A stretch of DNA of 64,000 bases from CAXBCP01 sp963977005 (GCA_963977005.1 CAXBMQ010000008.1:1-64000); one strand, 5' to 3'; positions 51,483-60,612 are shown, numbered from the stretch's first letter. Notes: a model not told the origin generated them from the letters alone. Program-made: numbers and translations.

Positions 51483-52946
51483 ATGGAAATCCGCGAAGCA
51501 CTTACCTTTGACGATATTCTTCTTGTACCCGCGGAATCCGCCGTACTTCCCCACGAGGCCAATACCCAGACCCGCCTGACTCGGTCCATTTCTCTCGGCA
51601 TTCCGCTGATTTCGGCGGCAATGGACACGGTCACCGAATCCAACATGGCGATTGCCATGGCGCAGGTCGGCGGGATCGGCGTGCTGCACAAGAACATGGA
51701 CATGGCGCTTCAGGCGGACGAGGTGCGCGCGGTCAAGAAATTCGAATCCGGCATGGTCGTGAACCCCGTGACGATCACCCCCGAACGCACGCTGGCCGAT
51801 GCGCTGGCGCTGATGGAGGGGCACCGGATTTCGGGTATTCCGGTCGTTGAACGCAACGGCGGCAAGCTGGTCGGGGTTCTGACCAACCGGGATGTGCGCT
51901 TTGCGGACAAGCCCGATCAACCCGTCAGCGAACTGATGACGCGGGAAAACCTCGTCACCGTGAACGAATCCGTCGATATGGATGAGGCCCGCCGTCTGCT
52001 TCACAAGTTCCGGATCGAGAAGCTCCTGGTTGTGGACGATGCCTATCGGTGTATCGGGTTGATCACCGTGAAGGATATGGAAAAGGCGAAGCTTCATCCC
52101 GATGCCACCAAGGACGAAAAGGGCCGCCTGCGGGTCGCCGCCGCGACCGGCGTGGGCGAGGACGGTTTCGCCCGGGCCGAAGCGCTGATCGATGCCGAGG
52201 CCGACGTCGTCGTTGTCGACACGGCGCATGGACATTCGCGCGGCGTCCTCGACGCGGTGAGCCGCATCAAACGCATATCGAACAGTACGCAGGTGATTGC
52301 CGGCAACATCGCCACGCCCGAGGGCGCAAAGGCGCTGATCGATGCCGGCGCGGATTCGGTCAAGATCGGGATCGGGCCGGGGTCGATCTGTACGACGCGT
52401 GCGGTGACCGGTGTCGGCGTGCCGCAATTCAGCGCCGTTCTGGAATCGGCCGAGGCCTGCCGCGCGCAGGATGTTCCGTGTATCGCCGATGGCGGTGTGC
52501 GGCTGTCCGGCGACCTCGCAAAGGCCATCGCCGCGGGCGCGGACTGCGTGATGGTCGGCTCGCTGCTGGCGGGTACCGAGGAAAGTCCGGGCGAAGTCTT
52601 TCTCTATCAGGGCCGGTCCTACAAATCCTATCGCGGCATGGGGTCGCTCGGGGCGATGGCGCAGGGCTCGGCGGACCGCTATTTCCAGCAGGAAGTGAAC
52701 GATTCTCTCAAGCTGGTGCCCGAGGGGATCGAGGGCCGCGTGCCATACAAGGGCCCCGCCGGCGCCGTGCTGCACCAGCTTATCGGGGGCTTGCGCGCCT
52801 CGATGGGGTATACCGGCAACGGCACGATCGGTGACATGCAGCGCAACTGCACATTCAGGCGTGCCACATCCGCCGGCTTCCGCGAAGGCCACGTGCATGA
52901 CGTGTCCATCATGCGCGAGGCGCCGAATTACCGGCCACCCGAATGA
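51483..52946 (+). CDS. guaB: IMP dehydrogenase
   Basis: A 487-residue enzyme that oxidises IMP to XMP, the committed step of GMP synthesis. Catalytic loop GPGSICTTRAVTG places the nucleophile at C303. A TIM barrel is interrupted by two CBS domains (about 95-210) that sense nucleotides. VVVVDTAHGHS near 242-252 and SLLAGTEESPGE near 360-371 complete the NAD/IMP site. guaA follows 33 bases later, forming a guaBA operon. Confidence 0.97.
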   Translation: MEIREALTFDDILLVPAESAVLPHEANTQTRLTRSISLGIPLISAAMDTVTESNMAIAMAQVGGIGVLHKNMDMALQADEVRAVKKFESGMVVNPVTITPERTLADALALMEGHRISGIPVVERNGGKLVGVLTNRDVRFADKPDQPVSELMTRENLVTVNESVDMDEARRLLHKFRIEKLLVVDDAYRCIGLITVKDMEKAKLHPDATKDEKGRLRVAAATGVGEDGFARAEALIDAEADVVVVDTAHGHSRGVLDAVSRIKRISNSTQVIAGNIATPEGAKALIDAGADSVKIGIGPGSICTTRAVTGVGVPQFSAVLESAEACRAQDVPCIADGGVRLSGDLAKAIAAGADCVMVGSLLAGTEESPGEVFLYQGRSYKSYRGMGSLGAMAQGSADRYFQQEVNDSLKLVPEGIEGRVPYKGPAGAVLHQLIGGLRASMGYTGNGTIGDMQRNCTFRRATSAGFREGHVHDVSIMREAPNYRPPE

Positions 52947-52979
52947 CCAGGCAGAGAACGCCGGAAGCGAGCAAAAAGA

Positions 52980-54548
52980 GTGAGTGATCCCGCAGCCATG
53001 TCCGACCGCGTCCTGATTATCGATTTCGGGTCGCAGGTGACCCAGTTGATTGCCCGGCGCGTGCGCGAGAGCGGGGTCTATTGCGAAATTCATCCGTTCA
53101 ACAAGGTGACAGGCGAAAGCCTCGCCGCCTTCGCCCCGCGGGCGATCATCCTGTCGGGCGGTCCGGCTTCGGTGCTCGATATCGATACGCCGCGGGCCGC
53201 GGACGAGGTTTTCGACTTCGGCGTGCCGGTGCTCGGTATCTGTTACGGCCAGCAGACGATGGTCGAACAGCTCGGCGGCGAGGTGCAGACCTCCGACCAC
53301 CGCGAATTCGGACGCGCGATGGTCACCGTCGCAGAAGACTGCGAGATGTTCAGCGGAATCTGGCATGTCGGCGCGACGGAACAGGTCTGGATGAGCCACG
53401 GCGACCGCGTCGTGCATCTCCCCGAAGGTTTCCGTGTCGTCGCGACCAGCGACGGCGCGCCCTATGCGGCGATCGCCAACGACGAACGCCGGTTCTATGC
53501 CGTGCAGTTCCATCCCGAAGTCGTTCACACCCCGCACGGGGCGGAACTCCTCAGGAATTTCACCCATGGTGTCGCCGGGTGCACCGGCGACTGGACGATG
53601 GCGGCTTTCCGCGAGCAGGAAATCGCCAAGGTCCGCGAACAGGTCGGCGACGGCCGGGTGATCTGCGGGCTTTCCGGTGGCGTGGATTCGTCGGTCGTCG
53701 CGGTGCTGCTGCACGAGGCCATCGGCGATCAGCTGACCTGCGTGTTTGTCGATACCGGCATGATGCGCATGGGGGAGGCCGACGAGGTCGTCGGCCTGTT
53801 CCGCGATCACTACAATATCCACCTCGTCCACCGCGACGCGACCGATCTGTTCCTCGGCAAGCTGGACGGCGTGAGCGACCCGGAACAGAAACGCAAGATT
53901 ATCGGTGCCACCTTCATCGACGTCTTCGACGAGGAAGCCAGGAATGTGGGCGGGGCCGATTTCCTCGCGCAGGGGACGCTCTATCCCGATGTCATCGAAT
54001 CCGTCTCGTTCCATGGCGGGCCGAGCGTGACGATCAAATCGCATCACAATGTCGGCGGTTTGCCGGAACGCATGAATATGGCGCTGGTCGAACCGCTGCG
54101 CGAACTGTTCAAGGACGAGGTGCGCGAACTCGGGCGTGAGCTCGGCCTGCCCGAGAGCTTCGTCGGACGGCATCCGTTTCCGGGACCCGGCCTTGCCATC
54201 CGTATGCCCGGTGACATTACCCGCGACAAGCTCGAAATCCTGCGCAAGGCCGACGCCATCTACCTCGAGGAAATCCGCAATGCCGGCCTTTACGACGAGA
54301 TCTGGCAGGCTTTCGCGGTGTTGCTGCCGGTCCAGACGGTTGGCGTGATGGGCGATTCACGCACCTATGACAGCGTCTGCGCCCTGCGGGCGGTGACATC
54401 CACCGACGGCATGACCGCTGATTTCTATCCCTACGATATGGCCTTCCTCGGCCGCGCGGCAAACCGCATCATCAACGAGGTGCGCGGTATCAACCGGGTC
54501 GTCTACGACATCACGTCCAAACCGCCTGGCACGATCGAGTGGGAATAG
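52980..54548 (+). CDS. guaA: GMP synthase (glutamine-hydrolysing)
   Basis: A 522-residue enzyme that aminates XMP to GMP. Class I glutaminase: LGICYGQQ with C88, then FHPEVVHTPHG with the triad His and Glu. ATP-pyrophosphatase signature SGGVDSSV near 225-232. C-terminal dimer domain ends GTIEWE, the canonical end. The GTG at 52980 is used; ATG at 52998 is an alternative. Its 3' end borders an AT-rich island, and guaA is a known integration site for islands in other bacteria. Confidence 0.97.
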   Translation: MSDPAAMSDRVLIIDFGSQVTQLIARRVRESGVYCEIHPFNKVTGESLAAFAPRAIILSGGPASVLDIDTPRAADEVFDFGVPVLGICYGQQTMVEQLGGEVQTSDHREFGRAMVTVAEDCEMFSGIWHVGATEQVWMSHGDRVVHLPEGFRVVATSDGAPYAAIANDERRFYAVQFHPEVVHTPHGAELLRNFTHGVAGCTGDWTMAAFREQEIAKVREQVGDGRVICGLSGGVDSSVVAVLLHEAIGDQLTCVFVDTGMMRMGEADEVVGLFRDHYNIHLVHRDATDLFLGKLDGVSDPEQKRKIIGATFIDVFDEEARNVGGADFLAQGTLYPDVIESVSFHGGPSVTIKSHHNVGGLPERMNMALVEPLRELFKDEVRELGRELGLPESFVGRHPFPGPGLAIRMPGDITRDKLEILRKADAIYLEEIRNAGLYDEIWQAFAVLLPVQTVGVMGDSRTYDSVCALRAVTSTDGMTADFYPYDMAFLGRAANRIINEVRGINRVVYDITSKPPGTIEWE

Positions 54549-54833
54549 GGGGGGTAAATGGTAGCTACAGCCAGATGAGATAAGCGGAATGGATGCCCCC
54601 ATTAGCATTGCGAGCGCAGCGACTTTTCCGATCTGCGAGTTGGTAGCTTAACATCATAAGTGTCAAGACTATCTGGGCTATCCACTATATTCACATTGAC
54701 CGAGGAGCTCGCCTGATAACTTTCGTTCTAAACTGAGTTATCTCGGAAACATTGAATATGTCACTGTTTTTAGTTCTAAGTGAATTGTTAGGCTAGCTTT
54801 GAAATGAATTGCCGTGTGCAATAGCAATCTCGG

Positions 54834-55505
54834 TCAGCTCCAGCTAAAGTGATGCTTTGCGATCTCGGCGCGACTGATCGTATCAGTCAGCCCGAGACAT
54901 CTAAGGTGTGGTTCGAAGTGCCGCCATTTCTGTAGATAATGCCGATAGTAATTTTCAAATATAAATTCCAAAAACCCCGAGGGTGATAGAGGAGCCTTAA
55001 CTGGAATCCGGCAAGATGGAGAGCCGAAAGTAAGATGCGAGACTGGATGCGGGTGATTTGGGTTTGGAGCCATGTCGGCAGAAAAGTCAAAACGCATATT
55101 CCCACTGCTGTGATAAGAGTGTCTCAGCTTGTCACTGTCGGCATATCTCAGCCAGTCCGCCAACGAAATCGAAGCAGGGCGATCTATCAGTAAATCGGCA
55201 TTGACTGGGCAGGGAATATAAATATATCGATGGCCTTTTATATCATTTCCATCAAAGTAGCATTGTATAGAAATTATAGATGCGTCAAAAAAGACCGCAG
55301 AGTATGAGTTATTGTCTAAAAGGACGATATATTCTTCAAAGGTTATGCCAGTCCCGCTAATCATTTTCTGAGGGCTTACTGGTCCCAAGAATTGATGCGT
55401 GCTATTAGAATCAATTTTGTGCGTCTCGAAGGCTTCAATAAATTGATCAGCCATGCACTGAGCAAAAAAGCTATTTAGTTGATTGCAAATGTCGATAGGC
55501 CTCAT
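54834..55505 (-). CDS. DUF2290 domain protein, partner of the helicase
   Basis: A 223-residue protein matching DUF2290: HRYIYIPCPVN near 112-122, MRFDFSADM near 155-163, HPVSHLTFGSPSCRIPVKAPLSPSG near 172-196 and FLEFIFENYYRHYL near 197-210. It overlaps the helicase gene by four bases (ATGA) and lies in the AT-rich island. Proteins of this family beside a superfamily-1 helicase have been listed as a candidate phage-defence system; the mechanism is not known to me. Not a typical toxin or nuclease by sequence. Confidence 0.8.
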   Translation of the reverse strand: MRPIDICNQLNSFFAQCMADQFIEAFETHKIDSNSTHQFLGPVSPQKMISGTGITFEEYIVLLDNNSYSAVFFDASIISIQCYFDGNDIKGHRYIYIPCPVNADLLIDRPASISLADWLRYADSDKLRHSYHSSGNMRFDFSADMAPNPNHPHPVSHLTFGSPSCRIPVKAPLSPSGFLEFIFENYYRHYLQKWRHFEPHLRCLGLTDTISRAEIAKHHFSWS

Positions 55506-57658
55506 TGGCCACCGCCATGTACTTCCTTTAGTTGCTCTCTTAGGTCTAGCGGAAGCTGTTCCCAGCTCGCATTTTTGACCTTTTGAAGGGCCAGCCGGAC
55601 ATCATCGAAATCATCTTGGCCAAGCTCTTCGGGTAATGCGGTGTCACGTGTAACTGCTAGCTCTCTGGCAATCTCGCGTGTAGGGTAGTGGAACTTTAGA
55701 GAAAAGTTGTCTCTTCTGATTGCGTCTATTTCGGCCGTGATTTTTTCCATTCCGGCACCAACGCCAGTTATATACGTCCAACCGCGTGAACGAGTAATCG
55801 CTGTGAAGAGAATGTTGCGGCGCTTCTTAATGCCATGTGTCCCTTCACAAAATTCAGCATCTACGACGAATACGGCGGGAGCTTCGTTACCCTTTGCCCT
55901 ATAAATATGTGTAACTGCGATCGAACCTTTTCGATAAACGGCGTCTCTTGACGAAGTTTGGCCTGGAATGTGTCCTTGCAGACCTGCTTCTTGGAGCGCT
56001 TTTAGAATTCGCGCGCCCGAAGATTTGCTCGTTCTGACATTTGGAAGAACAATTAGAATGTCGGTGTGTTCAAGTTCGTCTTCTGTTATTAACGACCTTA
56101 TCTGCTCAACTACCCATTGATACTGGGCCTTCTGATCGCTGTGAGTGGCTGTGACAAGTGAATCTGTGGGCGCCAGTAAATCTCCAAAAAAAGCCGGAAA
56201 ACTGTGAGGGTCTCGTTCAATATCGACTTGTTGGTCAAACTCCAATGTTCCCACTCTCGGACGATACCCAAGTCGTTTCCATAGAGAGAGATCGTCGAAA
56301 ATTTGCGCGAATTGATCCCTTTTTACACCAAAACCCAACCCGTGGGCCGTAGCAAGTGTCCATGGTGGATTCCTGTAACAGCGAGGGAGGACGATATCTT
56401 GTTGTGGTTGGTCTGTCATATTTCTGAGAACGACAAGAGGTTCTCCGTTTGTGCCTGACCCGAACAACTCGTCTGCGGATGGCATATGAACATCGCCTAG
56501 GTTTTGTAAGTCGTCATATGCCCAAACAATTCGTTTCGGTTGTTTAAGAAGTCGGTATGAGAGCTGGAAGAATGATGCAGGCAAATCTTGAGCCTCGTCG
56601 ACCAAAAGCATGTCATACGTTTCGATCTCTCTGTCCCCAAGGGCAGTAAGAGCTTCTTTACAAGCTCCATCGAAGGCATTGTCGTAACCAAACTGCCTGG
56701 CTGCGGATCCAAAATCTCGGTATTGAATTCCCAATAGTGACGTCGCTGAACTGTAAACTCCATCTCTCTCGGAGCCGCCCCAAGCATGCATAATGCTGAT
56801 TTTTGACCAGTCTGGCTCGTCATTTATTTGAGAAAAGACGAATCTGTTCACGAGTGCTTCAAATTGTTGATAGAGCGAGCGAGTGTTGAACGTCACAACA
56901 ATATGCCAATCTGGGCGCTTGACGTGAAGATAAGCAGCCTTCAATGCGAGAACGACAGTTTTTCCTGATCCTGCTAACCCACGAATGCGTTGCGGGCCGT
57001 TTACATACTCAATCGATCCTCGCTTTTGCCAAAGGTCAAGGTTTGCTATTTGCTTTTCGATTTCTTTGATCATCGAGCCTTTAGAGTCTGATTTAACAAC
57101 GTCTTCACGTTTCTTTTTCGGTCGAAGATTCGATATTCTCTGAATTGCAGCATTTAAATGTTCGAGTTGCTCATCACTAAGTAAATCTTGCTGCTCAACC
57201 ATTGGAAGCTCGTCCATCCTACTTGGCCCGAGCAAAATTGCATCGTCTTGCTGGATGAATACGTCCGCGATGGGGTGAATTGACGCCGTAGTGATATCGA
57301 CAATGAGTTTTCGATTTTTTCGAAGCTCTCCAAATGAATTTAACTTGTTATAGAGGGCTGCAAACTGTTGTTCTTGTCTGGCCGCGACAGCTGAAGCGAT
57401 CGCTTGGGGTGTTCCCTGCGCCCCCCCGTCAAATGAATATAGGTCGAAAACAATTACTCCACGATTTCTCGATATAAGTACTGCGTCAAATTCAATCCGC
57501 TCATCGTCGACAGTAAGTACAGGGTAGCCGATATATAACGTACCAGTGAAATTTACAGATCTAACAGACGCAACAAAGTCCTGTACTGCATTCGTGTCGC
57601 GGTATTCGCCGAAGATGACATCAAGATCATTGTCAATATCTGATATAATTTCGTTCAT
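55502..57658 (-). CDS. Superfamily-1 ATP-dependent helicase with an N-terminal nuclease-like domain
   Basis: A 718-residue UvrD/RecB-like helicase. Walker A GLAGSGKT at 227-234, Walker B LLVDEAQD at 351-358, motif V VTHIYRAKGNEAPAVFVVD near 595-613, motif VI FTAITRSRGW near 630-639. The first about 130 residues resemble a NERD/PD-(D/E)xK fold: IEFDAVLISRN near 55-65 and GVIVFDLYSF near 67-76, but the final lysine of the active site is replaced (FDLY). AAGGA lies ahead of the ATG. It is operonic with the DUF2290 gene and AT-rich, so probably acquired. Role inferred as anti-phage. Confidence 0.88.
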   Translation of the reverse strand: MNEIISDIDNDLDVIFGEYRDTNAVQDFVASVRSVNFTGTLYIGYPVLTVDDERIEFDAVLISRNRGVIVFDLYSFDGGAQGTPQAIASAVAARQEQQFAALYNKLNSFGELRKNRKLIVDITTASIHPIADVFIQQDDAILLGPSRMDELPMVEQQDLLSDEQLEHLNAAIQRISNLRPKKKREDVVKSDSKGSMIKEIEKQIANLDLWQKRGSIEYVNGPQRIRGLAGSGKTVVLALKAAYLHVKRPDWHIVVTFNTRSLYQQFEALVNRFVFSQINDEPDWSKISIMHAWGGSERDGVYSSATSLLGIQYRDFGSAARQFGYDNAFDGACKEALTALGDREIETYDMLLVDEAQDLPASFFQLSYRLLKQPKRIVWAYDDLQNLGDVHMPSADELFGSGTNGEPLVVLRNMTDQPQQDIVLPRCYRNPPWTLATAHGLGFGVKRDQFAQIFDDLSLWKRLGYRPRVGTLEFDQQVDIERDPHSFPAFFGDLLAPTDSLVTATHSDQKAQYQWVVEQIRSLITEDELEHTDILIVLPNVRTSKSSGARILKALQEAGLQGHIPGQTSSRDAVYRKGSIAVTHIYRAKGNEAPAVFVVDAEFCEGTHGIKKRRNILFTAITRSRGWTYITGVGAGMEKITAEIDAIRRDNFSLKFHYPTREIARELAVTRDTALPEELGQDDFDDVRLALQKVKNASWEQLPLDLREQLKEVHGGGQ

Positions 57659-57689
57659 CGCTCTCGTTCCTTCGGTCGAAATTGTAAAT

Positions 57690-57863
57690 TTATAAGTGTC
57701 GGCTTGGTTTTATTAATATTATTTGGTGTTTGCCGAAGGGTGCTGTGGCCGGATAGGCTTGATTCCCGATAGTGATTTCACCATAAACTAGGTTTCTCGT
57801 GAGGTGTATCTCTAAGTCTGGTCGGGCTAGGTAAATTTCTTCGATTTTTATGGTAGTCGCCAT
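57690..57863 (-). CDS. Possible 57-residue small protein
   Basis: A short open frame with a plausible protein sequence (MATTIKIEEIYLARPDLEI...) on the helicase strand, 31 bases ahead of it. It has no clear ribosome site and lies at the island's right edge where composition returns to GC-rich. It could be a real leader-type gene, a remnant or chance. Confidence 0.25.
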   Translation of the reverse strand: MATTIKIEEIYLARPDLEIHLTRNLVYGEITIGNQAYPATAPFGKHQIILIKPSRHL

Positions 57864-58092
57864 ATTTGGTGCGCCAGCGAAGAATGTCGGCGCCGATACG
57901 ATCCGCTGAAGCAGACAGCCGGCGCCTGAATCGTCGCCCGGTAAAGCGTTGACCGAACGATCCTGCGTCCGAAAACTCAGCGGAATCAACACGTTTTCAT
58001 TTACCTGAGATAAATTGGTTGAAAAGCCGAATCGGTTTTGTTACACTTTCGCTGTAAGATGGTTTCCGTTTAAAGAAATCGTCACATTTCGC

Positions 58093-58121
58093 TTGAAATT
58101 TTCGCTGCAGCGCACTATATC
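58093..58121 (+). promoter_or_regulatory. Sigma-70-type promoter with GANTC sites downstream
   Basis: TTGAAA (58093-58098), a 17-base spacer and TATATC (58116-58121) give a good sigma-70 match. Two GAATC (GANTC) sites follow at 58145-58149 and 58156-58160, immediately ahead of the gene at 58161. GANTC is the CcrM methylation site. Confidence 0.65.
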
Positions 58122-58160
58122 CTTGTGCAATGCAGCATTTTGTTGAATCGGGTAAGAATC

Positions 58161-58370
58161 ATGAGCACTCCTAAGCAGAAAGTCCTTAACATCACGCGTC
58201 TGTTCAACCACGGACCGTCGCCGTTCCGCACCTGCCAGTGGCCGCATGGTGAGCCGGCAACCAAGGAATTCCACTTCTGCGGTGAGAAAACGCTCGAAGG
58301 GTATTCCTACTGCACGAAACACGTCGAAATGGCCTATCGTGAGCCGGAGCCGCGCCGCAAGGTCGCCTGA
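58161..58370 (+). CDS. Stand-alone GcrA-type C-terminal domain protein
   Basis: A 69-residue protein with the GcrA-family C-terminal pattern: CQWPHGEPATKEFHFCG near 25-41 and YSYCTKHVEMAY near 47-58, a Cys/His set that could hold zinc. Full GcrA proteins are about 170 residues with an N-terminal helix-turn-helix; that DNA-binding part is missing. The gene is not visibly truncated: it has its own promoter and terminator. It may modulate GcrA/sigma-70 or act by itself. GANTC sites in its leader are of interest because GcrA acts at methylated GANTC promoters. Confidence 0.78.
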   Translation: MSTPKQKVLNITRLFNHGPSPFRTCQWPHGEPATKEFHFCGEKTLEGYSYCTKHVEMAYREPEPRRKVA

Positions 58371-58445
58371 TCTCCCGGACGATATTACCGGCATGCGCCT
58401 CGTAAACATGCGCAATTGCCGGTGACCTGAACGACATCGATTGAT

Positions 58446-58477
58446 AAGCTGCCTCCCTGCCGGAGGCAGCTTTCTTT
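58446..58477 (+). terminator. Rho-independent terminator after the GcrA-like gene
   Basis: A perfect 11-bp stem (58446-58456 with 58462-58472), 5-nt loop CTGCC, followed by TCTTTC. It begins 75 bases after the GcrA-like stop and ends 12 bases before the next start. Confidence 0.85.
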
Positions 58478-58489
58478 CGTGAGGGCCCC

Positions 58490-59290
58490 ATGATTGTTCA
58501 GACCGCGCCAGACGGCGCACCGCGTTTCGTCATCAAGATGGCGGAACACACCGCACTTTCCGACCAATTTGCCGAAGCGTTCGGCAATGAAGACTTCGAA
58601 GCTGTCACCGATCCCGCGACACGCTTTATCATTGCCAATCATGACGCCGGCTGGGCCGTGCTCGACGATGAATTCCGGATCGATCCGGACACGGGCCTTC
58701 CCTACAATCTGACGGAAACCCCGTTCGACCTGATCATGGGCACCAGTTCGCGGTCGCCGGATATCAACGAAGCGCACGATCCGTTTTCGGGCCTGCTGTC
58801 GAGCATGCATTCCTGGGGGCTGTATAACGGGCGCTACGGGTTGTCGGATATCGTGCTGCTCGACAAGGTTGCCGAAAGGAATGTCCCCGCGGCCGAAAAA
58901 ATGCTGGCACATGAGGAAGCGCGTCAGGAGCGGTTGAAGGAAGCCCTTCGGTCGGCGCCTGAAACCCGGGACAAGGTCGCCGACGACCGGCTGATGCAGG
59001 CCTACAAGCAGCTTCAGTTCTTTGACACGCTGGCACTGTATTTCAACCGTGTCCATGAAGGCGCGCGCGAGCAGGCGGTTTTCCCCCATGTCCCCTTGTC
59101 GGCAAAGGACGATACGGATATCACCGTGACACCGCTGGCCGACGGGCAATACCGCATATCGCCCTGGCCGTTCGCGGGAGAGCGCCTGACCGTCGCCTTC
59201 GACGGGCGTTACATGCAGCCCGGTGCGGAAACGCCGCCACCGGCCGAGCTGCCGGTGACGACCCAATCGGTCACGCTGATCGCGGGCTGA
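58490..59290 (+). CDS. DUF3891 family protein
   Basis: A 266-residue protein of the DUF3891 family. Typical segments: an N-terminal HTALSDQFAEAFG region, IANHDAGWAVLDDEF near 48-62, GLLSSMHSWGLYNGRYG near 103-119 and QFFDTLALYFNRVHEG near 176-191. HD and H residues in the middle could be catalytic or metal-binding; the family has no known function. GAGGG lies 8 bases before the start. It stands between a terminator and the small membrane-protein/fni operon. Confidence 0.82.
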   Translation: MIVQTAPDGAPRFVIKMAEHTALSDQFAEAFGNEDFEAVTDPATRFIIANHDAGWAVLDDEFRIDPDTGLPYNLTETPFDLIMGTSSRSPDINEAHDPFSGLLSSMHSWGLYNGRYGLSDIVLLDKVAERNVPAAEKMLAHEEARQERLKEALRSAPETRDKVADDRLMQAYKQLQFFDTLALYFNRVHEGAREQAVFPHVPLSAKDDTDITVTPLADGQYRISPWPFAGERLTVAFDGRYMQPGAETPPPAELPVTTQSVTLIAG

Positions 59291-59365
59291 ATTTTCCCGA
59301 TTCCCGCGTGGCTGCTTTGCCCCCGACCTGCGCGCGCGCTATTCTCATACAAACGGAGGTAGCGC

Positions 59366-59575
59366 GTGTTCGCGAAAGTCATCGGCGCCGTCACGGCGAT
59401 CATTATCTTCCTGCTCTATTTCAAATGGCGCAGCGCCGACCCGGTGCTGGAGACCATGATCGGTATTCTGCTGTCTCTGCTGGCCGGATTCTGGGCCTGG
59501 TGGGCGACGGAGCGCCGCCAGCGGCGTATGCAGGACGAACGCGCCGTCACGAAAGACGGAGAGCCCCGTCCGTGA
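59366..59575 (+). CDS. Small two-segment membrane protein
   Basis: A 69-residue protein with hydrophobic helices at about 5-18 and 31-46 and a basic, charged C-terminal tail (ATERRQRRMQ). GTG start with GGAGG about 8 bases upstream. Its stop overlaps the start of fni by four bases, so it is translated with it. No family recognised. Confidence 0.72.
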   Translation: MFAKVIGAVTAIIIFLLYFKWRSADPVLETMIGILLSLLAGFWAWWATERRQRRMQDERAVTKDGEPRP

Positions 59576-60612
59576 GCGAGATCGAAGGCCGCAAGCGCGA
59601 ACATATCGATACCGTCCTGAACGAAAACGTGTCGTCCAAAGGGCTGACGACGGGGTTTGAGGACTACCGGTTCGATCACGTTGCGCTGCCGGAGATCGAC
59701 CTCGATGCAGTCGATACCACGACCGCGGTTTTCGGCAAGAAGCTCGCGGCGCCGTTATTGCTCTCCAGCATGACGGGTGGCACCGAAATTGCGCGCGACA
59801 TCAACCTTCGACTGGCCGAGGCGGCGCAATCGCTCGGCATTGCCATGGGCGTCGGCTCGCAGCGCGCCGGGATCGAACAGCCGGAATATGCGGACACCTT
59901 TCGTGTGCGGCCGGCGGCGCCGGACATTCTCCTGTTCGCCAATCTGGGCGCGGTCCAGCTGAATTACGGCTATTCCGCGGACCAGGCCCGGCAGGCTGTC
60001 GACATGATTGGCGCCGATGCCCTGTTTCTGCATCTGAACCCGCTGCAGGAAGCTGTCCAGTCGGGCGGCGACCGCAACTGGACCGGCCTGTATGACAGGA
60101 TTGCGGCCGTCGTTGCCGCGCTGGACGTGCCGGTGGTCGCCAAGGAAGTCGGCAATGGCATTTCCGCCGACGTCGCACGACGGCTTGTCGATATCGGAAT
60201 CGCCGGTATCGATGTGGCGGGTGCCGGCGGCACCAGCTGGAGCGAGGTCGAAGCCTATCGCCAGAGAGACCCCGCCATTCGCCGCGTGGCCCACGCATTT
60301 TCTGGATGGGGCATTCCGACGTCGGATGCTTTATGCGATGTCCTCGCCGAGGTCCCGGAGGTTCCGGTATTCGCGTCCGGCGGGATCCGGTCCGGCATAG
60401 ACGTGGCAAAAGCGGTGCGGCTCGGCGCGTCGCTGGCCGGGATGGCTGCGCCGACGCTGGGCTCGGCACTCGAGACGGCGACCGCCGTTCACGACACCAT
60501 GACGGCGACGATAGAGGAGTTGCGTATCGCCATGTTTTGTACGGGAAGCCGCGACCTGGACGCGCTGGGCGCCGCGGGATTGCGCCATCTGCCGACCGGA
60601 GAAAGACTGTGA
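59572..60612 (+). CDS. fni: Type 2 isopentenyl-diphosphate Delta-isomerase
   Basis: A 346-residue FMN-dependent enzyme that interconverts isopentenyl and dimethylallyl diphosphate. Seen: RKREHIDTVLNENV at the N-terminus, LLLSSMTGGTEIARDINL near 61-78, MGVGSQRAGIEQPE near 87-100, LHLNPLQEAVQSGGDRNWTGL near 145-165 and KEVGNGISADVARRL near 189-203. It uses reduced flavin, unlike the type 1 enzyme. GTG start overlaps the membrane-protein stop by four bases; the NUDIX gene start overlaps its stop by four. This gives a three-gene coupled operon. Confidence 0.94.
   Translation: MSEIEGRKREHIDTVLNENVSSKGLTTGFEDYRFDHVALPEIDLDAVDTTTAVFGKKLAAPLLLSSMTGGTEIARDINLRLAEAAQSLGIAMGVGSQRAGIEQPEYADTFRVRPAAPDILLFANLGAVQLNYGYSADQARQAVDMIGADALFLHLNPLQEAVQSGGDRNWTGLYDRIAAVVAALDVPVVAKEVGNGISADVARRLVDIGIAGIDVAGAGGTSWSEVEAYRQRDPAIRRVAHAFSGWGIPTSDALCDVLAEVPEVPVFASGGIRSGIDVAKAVRLGASLAGMAAPTLGSALETATAVHDTMTATIEELRIAMFCTGSRDLDALGAAGLRHLPTGERL

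Larger units (their letters stand above)
54549..57863. mobile_element. AT-rich genomic island behind guaA carrying a DUF2290/helicase pair
   Basis: From the guaA stop to about 57.9 kb the base composition is clearly AT-richer than the rest of the window, with different codon use. It holds the genes at 54834-55505 and 55502-57658. The 285 bases after guaA show no gene. No integrase, no tRNA edge and no duplicated guaA end was found near 57.7-58.0 kb, so the boundaries and mode of entry are not determined. Confidence 0.55.

Noticed and set aside
50886..54173. A 1095-codon open frame on the - strand across rlmE, guaB and guaA
   Set aside because: It lies antisense to three certain genes; its product is a run of His, Arg, Asp and Gly with no domains, the usual shadow of GC-rich third positions.
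54540..58040. Duplicated guaA end as an attachment site of the island
   Set aside because: I looked for the last 20 or so bases of guaA near 57.6-58.0 kb and found none, and no integrase is present.
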